Shown here: positions 1 through 7,441 of the stretch, in pieces
How the letters are laid out: every line of letters starts with the position of its first letter
How positions within the stretch are numbered: position 1 is the stretch's first letter
DNA from: Curtobacterium sp. TC1
GTDB lineage: Bacteria; Actinomycetota; Actinomycetes; Actinomycetales; Microbacteriaceae
DNA: 64,000 nucleotides
Direction: 5' to 3'
Assembly (NCBI RefSeq): GCF_019844075.1
Contig: NZ_CP081964.1
Span: 372,001 to 436,000, forward strand
Made by a program: the position numbers and the translations under genes
Notes under the pieces: generated by a model
The model's database searches: none
Told to the model about the DNA's origin: nothing
Seen by the model: only the letters and a program-made list of their open reading frames with translations

Positions 1-652
1 GACTGCCGGAGCCGTCACCGGCGTCGATGAGCCGGTCGAGCACTGCGGCCAGCGCCTCGTTGCGCACCAGGTCCCCGGGGACCGGCACCGTGCCTCCCGG
101 CAGCCACTGTGCGGCGGACGTGGGCCAGTGGTCACGGAACAGGTCCTGCACGGCGGTGATCGTCCGGACCACCCCGGCTGCGATCGGGTGGCCGTCACGG
201 GCGTAGCCGATCGCCGGCGCGAGGACGTCCGCGAGCTCCCACGTGCCGTGGTCACGGAGCAGCAGGAGCCACGCGTCGACGGCACCCGGGACGGTGGCGG
301 CGAGCGCGCCGGAGCCGGGGACGAGCTCGAGACCCTCGGCGCGGTAGTGCTCGGGCGTCGCGCCCGCCGGTGCCGGGCCCTGCCCGACGAGCACGACCGG
401 GGTCGGGTCCGACGCCGTCGCGAACACCGCCGTCAGGTCGCCGCCCGGACCGTTCAGGTGCGGCTCGACCACGTGCAGGACGAAGGCCCCGGCGACGGCC
501 GCGTCGAAGGCGTTGCCCCCGCGCTCGAGCACCGACTGCGCGGTGGCGGTCGCGATCCAGTGCGTCGCGGCCGCCATGCCGAACGTGCCCTGGAGGTCCG
601 GGCGCGAGGTCTGCGTGGCGGGCGGGACGAAGGCGGGGTTCGGCGTCGGCAT
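1..652 (-). CDS. ggt: Gamma-glutamyltransferase, N-terminal part
   Basis: Minus-strand frame open to the left edge, so only the first ~217 residues are present. The N-terminus MPTPNPAF is followed by LERGGNAFDAAVA (about residues 42-54) and EPHLNGPGGD, the early glycine-rich signatures of the Ntn-hydrolase gamma-glutamyltransferase family, which cleaves glutathione and other gamma-glutamyl compounds. The autocatalytic Thr and small subunit lie outside the window. No signal peptide is visible, which suggests a cytoplasmic member. It starts 29 bp after the TSUP transporter on the same strand, so the two may be cotranscribed. A purine-rich GGAGAGGA sequence precedes the ATG. Partial only because of the window edge. 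Confidence 0.85.
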   Translation of the reverse strand, partial: MPTPNPAFVPPATQTSRPDLQGTFGMAAATHWIATATAQSVLERGGNAFDAAVAGAFVLHVVEPHLNGPGGDLTAVFATASDPTPVVLVGQGPAPAGATPEHYRAEGLELVPGSGALAATVPGAVDAWLLLLRDHGTWELADVLAPAIGYARDGHPIAAGVVRTITAVQDLFRDHWPTSAAQWLPGGTVPVPGDLVRNEALAAVLDRLIDAGDGSGS

Positions 653-681
653 GCACCCATCCTCTCCCCGGGGCTCGCTGC

Positions 682-1500
682 TCAGCCCAGGGCCACGACG
701 ACCCCCGCTGCCACGAGCAGTGCGACGTACCCCCAGGCGTGCACGACCTCGGGCAGGTGCGGCGGGCGACGTCGGAGCAGCACGATGACCGGCATCGCGC
801 CGACCAGCAGGGCCACGGCTGCCCGGACGTCGACGGCGCCGACGAGCCCCGCGGCGTGCGGGACGACCGCCGGCAGCAGCATGGTCACGGCGGCGGCAGG
901 CAGCGTGATCGCCAGCGTGAGGGGGTTCGCCAGAGTGGTCGCCGACGTCATGGTGGCACCGGCACGGCGCAGCATCGGGACCGTCATCACGCTGCCGCCG
1001 ACCCCGAGGAACGCCGCGACCGCACCGATCGGGAGGCCCGTGGCGGTCGGCACGCCGGTGCGGGTCGGTCCGTGGTCGCGTCCACCGCCGCGGGTCGCGA
1101 CGGCGCGATCCTTCGCCGAGCTGCGCAGGAACCCCGGGCGCAGGAGCAGGTCGGCGACCGTGACCCCGAGGTAGGCGACGAAGCCCCAGCGCAGGAGCGC
1201 GTCCGGGGCCCCTCGTGCGGCGAGCACCCCGACCGCGCCGCCGACCCCGAGCAGGACGAACAGCGACGAACGACCCCGGAGCGGTGCGAGCGCGCCGCGC
1301 CGGGCCGAGACGGTGGCCACGGCGGCGTTCACGAGCATCACGAGGGCCGAGGTCGCCGTGGCCACCCGGACGGCGTCGCCACCGAGGGTTGCGTCGGCGA
1401 CGGTGATGATCGGCACGGTGACGAACCCACCCCCGAACCCGAACAGGACGGTGGTGACCCCGACCAGGACCCCGATGACCACGAGCACGATGAACGACAT
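682..1500 (-). CDS. TSUP (TauE/SafE) family membrane transporter
   Basis: 272 residues with about eight hydrophobic segments, beginning MSFIVLVVIGVLVG. It has the family's paired halves, each with a glycine-rich re-entrant-like motif (LFGFGGGFVTVPI near residue 20; AVAAFLGVGGSVMTVPM near residue 165). TSUP proteins export or import sulfite, sulfoacetate and related small organic anions; the substrate cannot be read from sequence. It sits upstream of the gamma-glutamyltransferase on the same strand and divergent from the AraC regulator (76 bp between starts), which could control it. The family assignment is firm, the substrate unknown. Confidence 0.85.
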   Translation of the reverse strand: MSFIVLVVIGVLVGVTTVLFGFGGGFVTVPIITVADATLGGDAVRVATATSALVMLVNAAVATVSARRGALAPLRGRSSLFVLLGVGGAVGVLAARGAPDALLRWGFVAYLGVTVADLLLRPGFLRSSAKDRAVATRGGGRDHGPTRTGVPTATGLPIGAVAAFLGVGGSVMTVPMLRRAGATMTSATTLANPLTLAITLPAAAVTMLLPAVVPHAAGLVGAVDVRAAVALLVGAMPVIVLLRRRPPHLPEVVHAWGYVALLVAAGVVVALG

Positions 1501-1576
1501 GCCTCCATCCCAGCGGGGATCACCACGGCGGACGATCGGGTGTGCGGCACGTTCCTTCGAGACCTAGCCTCGTCGT

Positions 1577-2332
1577 GTGCGCAACGTCCCGGTCTCCGAG
1601 TTCGACCACCAGCCGTTCGACGTCCTGCCGATCGGCACCGACTACCCGCCGGACCACCTGCTCGCCCGGCACGAGCACCGACGGGCGCAGCTGCTCTACG
1701 GCGCGAGCGGCGTCATGCTCGTCGAGACCGACGACGGCTCGTGGACCGTGCCGACCGACCGGGCCGTGCTCATCCCACCCGGGGTGCCCCACGAGGTCCG
1801 GATGCTCGACGTCAGCACCTGGAGCCTGTACGTCGAGCCGGACGCCGTGCCCTGGTGGCCGAGCCGGTGCGCCGTCGTCGAGGTCGGGCCCCTGCTGCGA
1901 GAGGTGCTGCGCGCCGCCAACGCCCTCGACGTGCCGTACGACGACGGCGGCCGGGACGGCACCCTCGTCCGGCTCGCCCTGCACGAGCTGCAGCGCGTCG
2001 CACCGATCCCGCTGAGCATCTCGCTGCCGCCACGGGGCGTCCTGCGCGACCTGTGTCGGGCGTACCTGGCCGAGCCCGACGTCCACGTGACGAACGCCGA
2101 CTGGGCGCGTGCGGTGGCCGTCTCGGAACGCACCCTCGACCGCCACTTCCGTGCGGCCACGGGGGTGGGGCCCGCGAGCTGGCGGGTGCGTGCGCGACTG
2201 TTGTCGAGCCTCCCGGCCCTGCGACGCGGCACCGTGACGGAGGTGGCGGGCCGACTCGGCTACGCCACCCCTGCTGCGTTCACCGCCGCCTTCTCGAAGG
2301 CGTTCGGGGCCCCGCCGTCCCGGTTCCGGTGA
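1577..2332 (+). CDS. AraC family transcriptional regulator
   Basis: 251 residues. An N-terminal cupin-like effector domain (HEHRRAQLLYGASG around residue 35, then IPPGVPHEV) is followed by two helix-turn-helix motifs of an AraC DNA-binding domain from about residue 165, ending FGAPPSRFR. The GTG start lies 6 nt after a TAGCCT -10 box (1565-1570), so the message is probably leaderless. It is divergent from the TSUP transporter gene, its most likely target. The ligand is unknown; His-containing cupins in this class often sense small organic molecules. Confidence 0.85.
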   Translation: MRNVPVSEFDHQPFDVLPIGTDYPPDHLLARHEHRRAQLLYGASGVMLVETDDGSWTVPTDRAVLIPPGVPHEVRMLDVSTWSLYVEPDAVPWWPSRCAVVEVGPLLREVLRAANALDVPYDDGGRDGTLVRLALHELQRVAPIPLSISLPPRGVLRDLCRAYLAEPDVHVTNADWARAVAVSERTLDRHFRAATGVGPASWRVRARLLSSLPALRRGTVTEVAGRLGYATPAAFTAAFSKAFGAPPSRFR

Positions 2333-2336
2333 GGCC

Positions 2337-2387
2337 TTGCGCCCCCGCGGGAGGGCGCGCATACTGAACGCAGCGGTTAATTAACCG
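2337..2387 (+). promoter_or_regulatory. Promoter and palindromic operator of the ArsR/SRPBCC operon
   Basis: A -35 TTGCGC (2337-2342), 17-bp spacer and -10 CATACT (2360-2365) predict a start near 2372. Immediately downstream is a perfect 14-bp palindrome, CGGTTAATTAACCG (2374-2387). A second half-site gives AACC-N4-GGTT (2383-2394). The AT core is conspicuous in this G+C background. This suits autoregulation by the adjacent ArsR protein. Confidence 0.6.
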
Positions 2388-2410
2388 TCTGGTTCACCGA
2401 GGAGGCGACG

Positions 2411-2827
2411 ATGGAACCCGACCACACCGACGTCGTCCTGTCGGCGCTCGCCGACCCGATCCGACGGCGCATCGTCGAACGGCTCGGCAAGGGTGAGGCG
2501 ACCGTCTCCGAGCTGTCGGAGCCGTTCGACGTCAGCGCCCCGGCGATCTCGCGGCACCTCGGCGTGCTCGAACGCGCCGGCCTCATCACGCGCGAGCGGC
2601 ACGGCACGTGGCGCACGTGCCGTCTCCGGCCCGAGGCCGTCGACGAGCTCGGCGCCTGGCTGGGCCGGTTGCGTCCCGACTGGGACCGCCGGTTCGACCG
2701 CCTGGAGGCCCTGCTCGCCGCCCAGCGCACGCCCGCCCCGGTGGGCAGCCCGTCCACCGCCCCACCCGCCAGTTCCACCAGTTCCACCAGTTCCGCCTTC
2801 ACCGTCGATCCGCAGGAGCAGTCATGA
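2411..2827 (+). CDS. ArsR-type winged-helix repressor
   Basis: 138 residues. The winged-helix domain covers residues ~6-85 (LADPIRRRIVERL, then VSAPAISRHLGVLERAGLI as the recognition helix region). The C-terminal tail of Pro/Ser/Thr repeats looks unstructured. No metal-binding Cys pair is visible. This is the subtype that pairs with SRPBCC/AHSA1 proteins, not a metal sensor. The ATG follows an AGGAGG Shine-Dalgarno sequence. The stop overlaps the next start as ATGA (2824-2827), so the two are translationally coupled. The palindrome at 2374-2387 is its likely operator. Confidence 0.88.
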   Translation: MEPDHTDVVLSALADPIRRRIVERLGKGEATVSELSEPFDVSAPAISRHLGVLERAGLITRERHGTWRTCRLRPEAVDELGAWLGRLRPDWDRRFDRLEALLAAQRTPAPVGSPSTAPPASSTSSTSSAFTVDPQEQS

Positions 2828-3300
2828 CCGAACACTTCACCGCCCACGCCACCCACCGCTTCGCCCACCCCGTCGCCGACGTCTACCGGGCGTTCGTCGA
2901 CCCGGCGCTGCTCGCGCTCTGGTTCGGCCCCCTCGGCTTCCACGTCCCCGTCGCCACCGTCGAGGTCGACGCGCGGGTCGGTGGCGCCTGGAACCTCACG
3001 ATGGTCAGCAACGACGACGCCGAGTGGTCGTCGCCCGTCACCTCGACCCTCGAGCAGATCGAGGAGAACCGGATCATCGTCGGGACCTCCACGGCGCACG
3101 GCATCCCCGGGGTCGAGGACGGCACCGCGCTGTCCCTGACGCTCGAGTTCGCCGAGGACGGCGACGGGACGATCGTCACCCTGACGCAGGGACCCTTCCC
3201 CGAGTTCATGCGCGACATGAACATCGCCGGCTGGACGCAGTCGTTCCACAAGCTCGAAGCACTGCTGGCGACACCGAAGGAGTTCTTCCAGCAGCCGTAG
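2824..3300 (+). CDS. SRPBCC/AHSA1-like domain protein
   Basis: 158 residues forming a single START-like/AHSA1 fold: ADVYRAFVDPALLALWFGP near the N-terminus, a central GGAWNLTM strand, and a C-terminal helix with GWTQSFHKLEALLA. These helix-grip proteins bind small hydrophobic ligands in a deep pocket and are often encoded with an ArsR repressor, as here. The start is fixed by the ATGA overlap with the repressor gene. Ligand and biological role are not known. Confidence 0.85.
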   Translation: MTEHFTAHATHRFAHPVADVYRAFVDPALLALWFGPLGFHVPVATVEVDARVGGAWNLTMVSNDDAEWSSPVTSTLEQIEENRIIVGTSTAHGIPGVEDGTALSLTLEFAEDGDGTIVTLTQGPFPEFMRDMNIAGWTQSFHKLEALLATPKEFFQQP

Positions 3301-3350
3301 TCGCACCCCCCTGTCAAGGGGTTGTGCGCCCCGCGCAGAAAAGCGAACAT

Positions 3351-3384
3351 CGTTCGGTGACTCGTACAGGGCGAGCGCCGAACG
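3351..3384 (+). other. Inverted repeat upstream of the secreted peptidase gene
   Basis: CGTTCGG (3351-3357) pairs with CCGAACG (3378-3384), with an inner CTCG/CGAG pair. It lies 40 bp before the lectin/M23 start. It could be an mRNA leader hairpin or a regulator site; nothing decides between them. Confidence 0.35.
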
Positions 3385-3423
3385 ACCGCGCAGTGGCGTG
3401 GTCGGTTCCGAGTCAGGGGATCC

Positions 3424-4620
3424 ATGACCACCACTCCGTCGACCGTCGCACGTGCGCGCCGACTCCCACGCTTCGCCGGCGCCCTCACGGTGCTGGCCCT
3501 CGCAGCCGGTGCCCTCGTCGCGACGGCTGAACCCGCCGCAGCGTCGGCGGTGTGGGTCGGATCGGCACCCGCCGGCACGAAGATCAACCCGGGCGACCAG
3601 GTGACGTCGCCGAACGGCCAGTTCAAGCTCATCATGCAGGGCGACGGCAACCTGGTCGAGTACGGCATCGGCAACCGCGTGCTCTGGGCCTCGAACACCG
3701 CCGGTTCGCCCGGCGCGATCGCCGTCGTCGGCAAGAACCGTGCCCTCGACATCACCAAGAACGGCAAACGTCTGGCGCGCTGGGCCTCGGCCGGCACCGC
3801 GAACTCGACGGCACTGAAGATCCGCGCGGACGGCACCATGGCGCTGCTCGCCGGCAGGTCCGTCGTCGTGAACTGGACCACCTACCAGGACCGGGTCCCA
3901 TCGGGGAACACACTGCTCGGCGGCACCGTGCTGCGCTCCGACACCACGAACACGCGCATCCTCAACATGCGCACCGACGGCAACCTCGTGCAGAAGGTCA
4001 GCGGCCGTGTCGTCTGGCAGTCGCGGACCGGCGGGCACCCCGGCGCCTGGGCCGAGCTGCAGCCCAAGGGCAACTTCGTCATCTGGACCCGTGACGCATC
4101 GCGCAAGAAGGTCGCGCTCTGGACCTCGCGCACCGGCACGGCCGGCTCCGGCAACCTGCTCGTGCAGGTCGACGGCAACGTCGTGCTCTACGGGTCGAAG
4201 GACACCCGCGTCTGGTCGAGCCGGCCCGTCACCGGACTGGCATGGCCCGTCAACGGGACGAAGATCACCGGCAAGTACGGCGACGACCGCGGTGCCGGGC
4301 ACGTCCCGCGCTACCACCAGGGCACCGACGCCCCCGTGCCGGTGGGCACCCCGGTGTACGGGTCCGGCACCGGTGAGGTGACCAAGACGGTGGCGAACGA
4401 CGCCTCGTACGGCAACTACATCGTCGTGACCTACGGCATGACCGCGGTGCTCACCGCCCACCTCAGCAAGATCGAGGTGAAGAAGGGCCAGATCGTGAAG
4501 CTCGGCACCGAGATCGCGAAGTCCGGCAACACCGGCCAGTCGACCGGCCCGCACGTGCACGTCGAGACGCGGCGCAACGGCACGCTCGTCGACCCGTTGA
4601 AGAACATGCACTTCCGCTGA
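3424..4620 (+). CDS. Secreted B-lectin and M23 metallopeptidase protein
   Basis: 398 residues. A Sec signal peptide (ALTVLALAAGALVAT, cleavage near AAASA, about residue 41) precedes a bulb-type mannose-lectin region (~residues 42-275) with repeated QxDGNxV motifs (MQGDGNLVEY, MRTDGNLVQK, VQVDGNVVLY). A C-terminal LytM/M23 domain has zinc ligands visible as H298xxxD302 (HQGTD) and the HVH pair at 377-379. M23 enzymes cut peptidoglycan cross-bridges, and the lectin part probably tethers the protein to glycans. It likely acts outside the membrane in wall remodelling or against competitors. It is followed by hairpin repeat copy A. Confidence 0.88.
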   Translation: MTTTPSTVARARRLPRFAGALTVLALAAGALVATAEPAAASAVWVGSAPAGTKINPGDQVTSPNGQFKLIMQGDGNLVEYGIGNRVLWASNTAGSPGAIAVVGKNRALDITKNGKRLARWASAGTANSTALKIRADGTMALLAGRSVVVNWTTYQDRVPSGNTLLGGTVLRSDTTNTRILNMRTDGNLVQKVSGRVVWQSRTGGHPGAWAELQPKGNFVIWTRDASRKKVALWTSRTGTAGSGNLLVQVDGNVVLYGSKDTRVWSSRPVTGLAWPVNGTKITGKYGDDRGAGHVPRYHQGTDAPVPVGTPVYGSGTGEVTKTVANDASYGNYIVVTYGMTAVLTAHLSKIEVKKGQIVKLGTEIAKSGNTGQSTGPHVHVETRRNGTLVDPLKNMHFR

Positions 4621-4644
4621 TCCGGGGCCGGTGGCGTCGTTCCG

Positions 4645-4703
4645 CTTCGTGAGCAGGGATGGTCGGGTCGCCTTCGGGCACCTGACCATTTCTGCTCACG
4701 AAG
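4645..4703 (+). repeat. 59-bp hairpin repeat, copy A
   Basis: Arms CTTCGTGAGCAG (4645-4656) and CTGCTCACGAAG (4692-4703) are perfectly complementary, and most of the interior also pairs with G.T wobbles. The first 36 bases (4645-4680) are identical to copy B at 6663-6698, and 55 of 59 bases match overall. It lies between the M23 gene and hicA and could also terminate the M23 transcript. Confidence 0.85.
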
Positions 4704-4755
4704 GGCGGAAGCGGCGGCCTCGACATCGCAGCCCATACCGCTCTGTCTATAACGC

Positions 4756-4790
4756 TTGACTTGAAAGATCAACCGCTCTAGACATAGCCT
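4756..4790 (+). promoter_or_regulatory. AT-rich hicAB promoter region
   Basis: The 60 bases 4741-4800 are only 45% G+C. Two overlapping promoter readings are possible: TTGACT (4756-4761)-N17-TAGACA (4779-4784), giving a leaderless start at GTG 4791, or TTGAAA (4761-4766)-N18-TAGCCT (4785-4790), favouring an internal GTG at 4806. HicB-type antitoxins usually repress here. Confidence 0.5.
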
Positions 4791-5000
4791 GTGAAAAGGC
4801 AGGCTGTGCTGAAGCGCATCAAGATCGCGGCGCGTGCTGCGGGCCTCGAGTACCGCGAGGTCGAGTTGACGAATCACACCGGCGTGATCGTCGGCCGGAC
4901 TCGGAGCACGATCGGTCGGCACTCCGAGATCGCAGAAGGCACGGCCCGCGCGTTCTTCAAGCAGTACGAGCAGGAGCTCGGAAAGGGGTGGTGGCGATGA
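4791..5000 (+). CDS. hicA: HicA family mRNA interferase toxin
   Basis: 69 residues, the normal size for HicA. HicA toxins have a double-stranded-RNA-binding-like fold and cleave mRNA with a catalytic His. Here the fold is suggested by KRIKIAARAAGLEYREVEL, the candidate His in TNHTGVIVG, and the basic TIGRHSEI segment, ending KQYEQELGKGWW. The stop overlaps the hicB start as ATGA (4997-5000), the usual toxin-first order. The start could be GTG 4791 or GTG 4806. The low upstream G+C suggests horizontal acquisition. Confidence 0.82.
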   Translation: MKRQAVLKRIKIAARAAGLEYREVELTNHTGVIVGRTRSTIGRHSEIAEGTARAFFKQYEQELGKGWWR

Positions 5001-5398
5001 CTTACACGTCACGTGCACATCGTGAGGGCAACTGGTGGATCGTGCAGAACGATCAGTTCCCCGGCGCGATCTCACAGGTCCGCCGGCTCGACCTCGCTGC
5101 TGATGCCCAGCGTGAAGCCATCGCGTTCGTCGCCGAGGTCGACCAGGACGAGGTCGTGGTAGTCATCCGAGTGGAACTTGAACCGGAGCTCGCCCAGTCG
5201 CTCGACGAAGCGGTAGCACTCCGTGCCGAGGCTGAGGTCAAGGAAGCGAGGGCGCTGTCGCTTCGGCGGGCCATAGCGATCTCCCTCAAGGACGACGGCA
5301 TGACCCTGCGCGACATCGCGGTCGTGCTGGGGGTCTCGTACCAACGGGTGCACCAGCTCGTGCGCGAGGGGGAACCCGTGGCGCTCGCGGCCTCCTGA
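4997..5398 (+). CDS. hicB: HicB family antitoxin with C-terminal helix-turn-helix
   Basis: 133 residues. The N-terminal ~60 residues are a HicB degenerate RNase-H-like domain (YTSRAHREGNWWIVQND, then FPGAISQVRRLD). A middle helical, acidic region follows. Residues ~100-125 form a helix-turn-helix (GMTLRDIAVVLGVSYQRVHQLV) for binding its own promoter. The ATG at 4997 is chosen over two GTG codons just upstream because of the ATGA overlap and the AAAGGGG Shine-Dalgarno at 4982-4988. It neutralises HicA by direct binding and represses the operon (family knowledge). Confidence 0.82.
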   Translation: MTYTSRAHREGNWWIVQNDQFPGAISQVRRLDLAADAQREAIAFVAEVDQDEVVVVIRVELEPELAQSLDEAVALRAEAEVKEARALSLRRAIAISLKDDGMTLRDIAVVLGVSYQRVHQLVREGEPVALAAS

Positions 5399-5452
5399 CC
5401 GCAGCGCTCGGCGCGGCGGCTCCCCAGTGTGCAATGCTGATGTTTCTCGTGA

Positions 5453-5524
5453 CGAGCTCAGCTCGCGACCCACGAAGTGGGGCGAACGAGCCGTCGTTTG
5501 ATGACAGGTCGTCAACTAGCGTTG
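5453..5524 (+). promoter_or_regulatory. Hairpins and promoter between hicB and the nuclease gene
   Basis: Two small inverted repeats, CGAGCT-C-AGCTCG (5453-5465) and CCCAC-GAA-GTGGG (5469-5481), may end the hicAB transcript. Further on, CAAC-TAGC-GTTG (5513-5524) overlaps a TAGCGT -10 box (5517-5522), so the nuclease gene probably has its own, possibly repressed, promoter. A good -35 is not evident. Confidence 0.4.
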
Positions 5525-5546
5525 GATTGATCACAGGGGAGAAACA

Positions 5547-6644
5547 ATGGAGTTCGAAGAACGTCTCGCTGCGCTCGCGACCAAGGTGCAGAACCAGCGC
5601 GAGGCCATCCAGACCGAAGAGGCGACGAAGAACGCGTTCGTCATGCCGTTCATCTCCACGATCCTTGGGTACGACGTGTTCAACCCGCTCGAGGTCGTGC
5701 CCGAGTTCACGGCCGACGTCGGCGTCAAGCGCGGCGAGAAGGTCGACTACGCGATCATGCGAGACGGCGAGGTGCAGATCCTCATCGAGTGCAAGAAGTC
5801 GACCGAGCCGCTGAAGATCGAGCACGCCTCGCAGCTGTTCCGCTACTTCTCCGTCACGAACGCCCGAATCGCGGTCCTGACGAACGGCGAGGTCTACAAC
5901 TTCTACACGGACCTCGACGCGCCGAACAAGATGGACGATCGTCCGTTCCTCGTGCTGGACCTCGCCGACATTGATGAGACCCTCCTTCCCGAGCTCAGCA
6001 AGCTCACGAAGGACGTCTTCGACCTGGACTCCGTCATCAGTGCTGCGGAGGAACTCAAGTACGTCGGCTCGATCAAGCGAGCAATCGCTGCGCAGTTCCG
6101 CGAGCCGGAAGAGGACTTCGTGCGTCTCTTCACATCGCGTGTCTACGACGGACGCTTCACGCAGGAGGCGCGGACGCAGTTCACGGCGCTCGTCGCGAAG
6201 GCCTCGAAGCAGTTCCTCAACGAGCAGGTCAACGACCGCCTGAAGACCGCCCTCGGTGCCTCGTACAGCGCGCCCATCGGCGCAGAGGCACCGGCTGAGT
6301 CGGTCACGAGCGCCGCTGTGGCCGAGGGTGACCTCGATCGCGACACTGAGATCGAGACGACACTCGAGGAGCTCGAGGGCTACCAGATCGTCAAGGCCAT
6401 CGCCTGCAGCGAGGTGAAGCCGGACCGCATCGCACACCGTGACCAGAAGTCGTACTTCGCGGTGCTGCTCGACGACAACAACCGCAAGCCGATCGCCCGC
6501 CTGTGGTTCAACGGCAAGAAGCAGAAGTACCTCGGCCTGTTCGACGAGAACAAGGTCGAGACGAAGCACCCGATCGAGAACCTCGACGACATCTACCTCC
6601 ACGCCGAGACGATCCGAGGAGCTGCTCAGCGTTTCGCGAATTGA
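5547..6644 (+). CDS. Orphan type I restriction HsdR-N-like nuclease
   Basis: 365 residues. Residues ~25-150 match the HsdR N-terminal (PD-(D/E)XK) nuclease domain: the active-site pattern reads D67-x13-E81-C-K83 (VDYAI ... LIECKKS), followed by YFSVTNARIAVLTNG. There is no helicase motor, specificity subunit or methyltransferase nearby. A linker rich in Ala/Glu leads to a C-terminal ~85-residue domain (EGYQIVKAIACSEV ... YLGLFDENKVE) that I cannot name but which looks like a nucleic-acid or small beta-barrel module. A strong AGGGGAGAAA precedes the ATG. Stand-alone HsdR-N proteins occur in prophages and defence islands; its function here is inferred, not shown. Confidence 0.75.
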   Translation: MEFEERLAALATKVQNQREAIQTEEATKNAFVMPFISTILGYDVFNPLEVVPEFTADVGVKRGEKVDYAIMRDGEVQILIECKKSTEPLKIEHASQLFRYFSVTNARIAVLTNGEVYNFYTDLDAPNKMDDRPFLVLDLADIDETLLPELSKLTKDVFDLDSVISAAEELKYVGSIKRAIAAQFREPEEDFVRLFTSRVYDGRFTQEARTQFTALVAKASKQFLNEQVNDRLKTALGASYSAPIGAEAPAESVTSAAVAEGDLDRDTEIETTLEELEGYQIVKAIACSEVKPDRIAHRDQKSYFAVLLDDNNRKPIARLWFNGKKQKYLGLFDENKVETKHPIENLDDIYLHAETIRGAAQRFAN

Positions 6645-6662
6645 CGAGCAGTCGGAGTCGAT

Positions 6663-6721
6663 CTTCGTGAGCAGGGATGGTCGGGTCGCCTTCGGGCATC
6701 CGACCGTTCCTGCTCACGAAG
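6663..6721 (+). repeat. 59-bp hairpin repeat, copy B
   Basis: Arms CTTCGTGAGCAG (6663-6674) and CTGCTCACGAAG (6710-6721). Same length and orientation as copy A, with only four base differences, two of them within the CCGACCGTTCC stretch. It lies 19 bp after the nuclease stop. With copy A it brackets hicA-hicB-nuclease as a 2,018-bp direct-repeat interval. Confidence 0.85.
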
Positions 6722-6754
6722 TGCGGGCCAGGCGGCGCGGATACGCTTGACGGG

Positions 6755-7405
6755 ATGACATCGCGCGGCGGGACCGGGGCTGGCGACGGGGCCGATGCGG
6801 AAGCCGTACTCGCGGCGTTCGCACGCACCGACGGCGACGTCGCGGCGGCGCGTCGGGTCGTACGGCAGTTCCAGGGGCTCGACGACGGTGAGCGGTCGGC
6901 GCTGCTGTGGAGCGAGGACGACGGGGCGAAGCTCATCGCGGTGCTGCTCCTGGTGCAGGCCATGCGCGAGCACCCCGATCCGGAGCTGACCGACGAGTAC
7001 CTGTCGGCGGCGAAGGCCGAGCGGTTCGACGACCCCGCACTGGTCGACCTGGCGGCCGAGGAGCTCGTCGGCGCACCGCTCGTGGGCAGCTCGACGGGCC
7101 CGCTGTTCGCGCTCGTGAAGTCCGACGTGGCGATGGTGCGGCGGATCGCGATCGTGGCGACCCTGGCGTTCGTGAAGCAGGGCGACGCCGAGGTGCCGCT
7201 CGGGATCGCCGGACGCCTGGTGCGGGAGCGGAGTGACACCGTGCAGTCGGCGCTGGGGTGGGTGTTGCGGGAGACCGGCAAGCGGGCGTCGGAGCCGGCG
7301 CTCGTGGCGTTCCTCGAGAAGAGCGGACGGTTCCTGACCCCTGCGGCTCGCCAGACGGCGACCGAGCACCTGTCTCCGCCCGATCGCGACCGCCTGCGCG
7401 GCTGA
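6755..7405 (+). CDS. DNA alkylation repair (AlkD-like HEAT) family protein
   Basis: 216 residues, all helical, with HEAT-like repeats: LIAVLLLVQAM, ALVDLAAEELVG, VRRIAIVATLAFVKQGD and VQSALGWVLRETGKR, the last two typical of the AlkC/AlkD-like glycosylases that excise alkylated bases. A conserved catalytic Asp cannot be pinned down by eye. The ATG at 6755 follows a TACGCT -10 box (6742-6747) by 7 nt, so translation is probably leaderless; more upstream starts would lie inside hairpin repeat B. Convergent with the next gene. Confidence 0.72.
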   Translation: MTSRGGTGAGDGADAEAVLAAFARTDGDVAAARRVVRQFQGLDDGERSALLWSEDDGAKLIAVLLLVQAMREHPDPELTDEYLSAAKAERFDDPALVDLAAEELVGAPLVGSSTGPLFALVKSDVAMVRRIAIVATLAFVKQGDAEVPLGIAGRLVRERSDTVQSALGWVLRETGKRASEPALVAFLEKSGRFLTPAARQTATEHLSPPDRDRLRG

Positions 7406-7441
7406 CAGCAGCCGGAGCAGGTGGCCGGCCGCCCCCGCGGT

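Noticed and set aside
2377-4689. A 770-codon minus-strand frame opposite the ArsR, SRPBCC and M23 genes
   Set aside because: The opposing plus-strand genes have clear domains, a signal peptide and coupled starts; this frame has none.
5547-6644. Complete type I restriction-modification system
   Set aside because: Only the N-terminal nuclease domain is present; no helicase motifs, hsdM or hsdS in the window.
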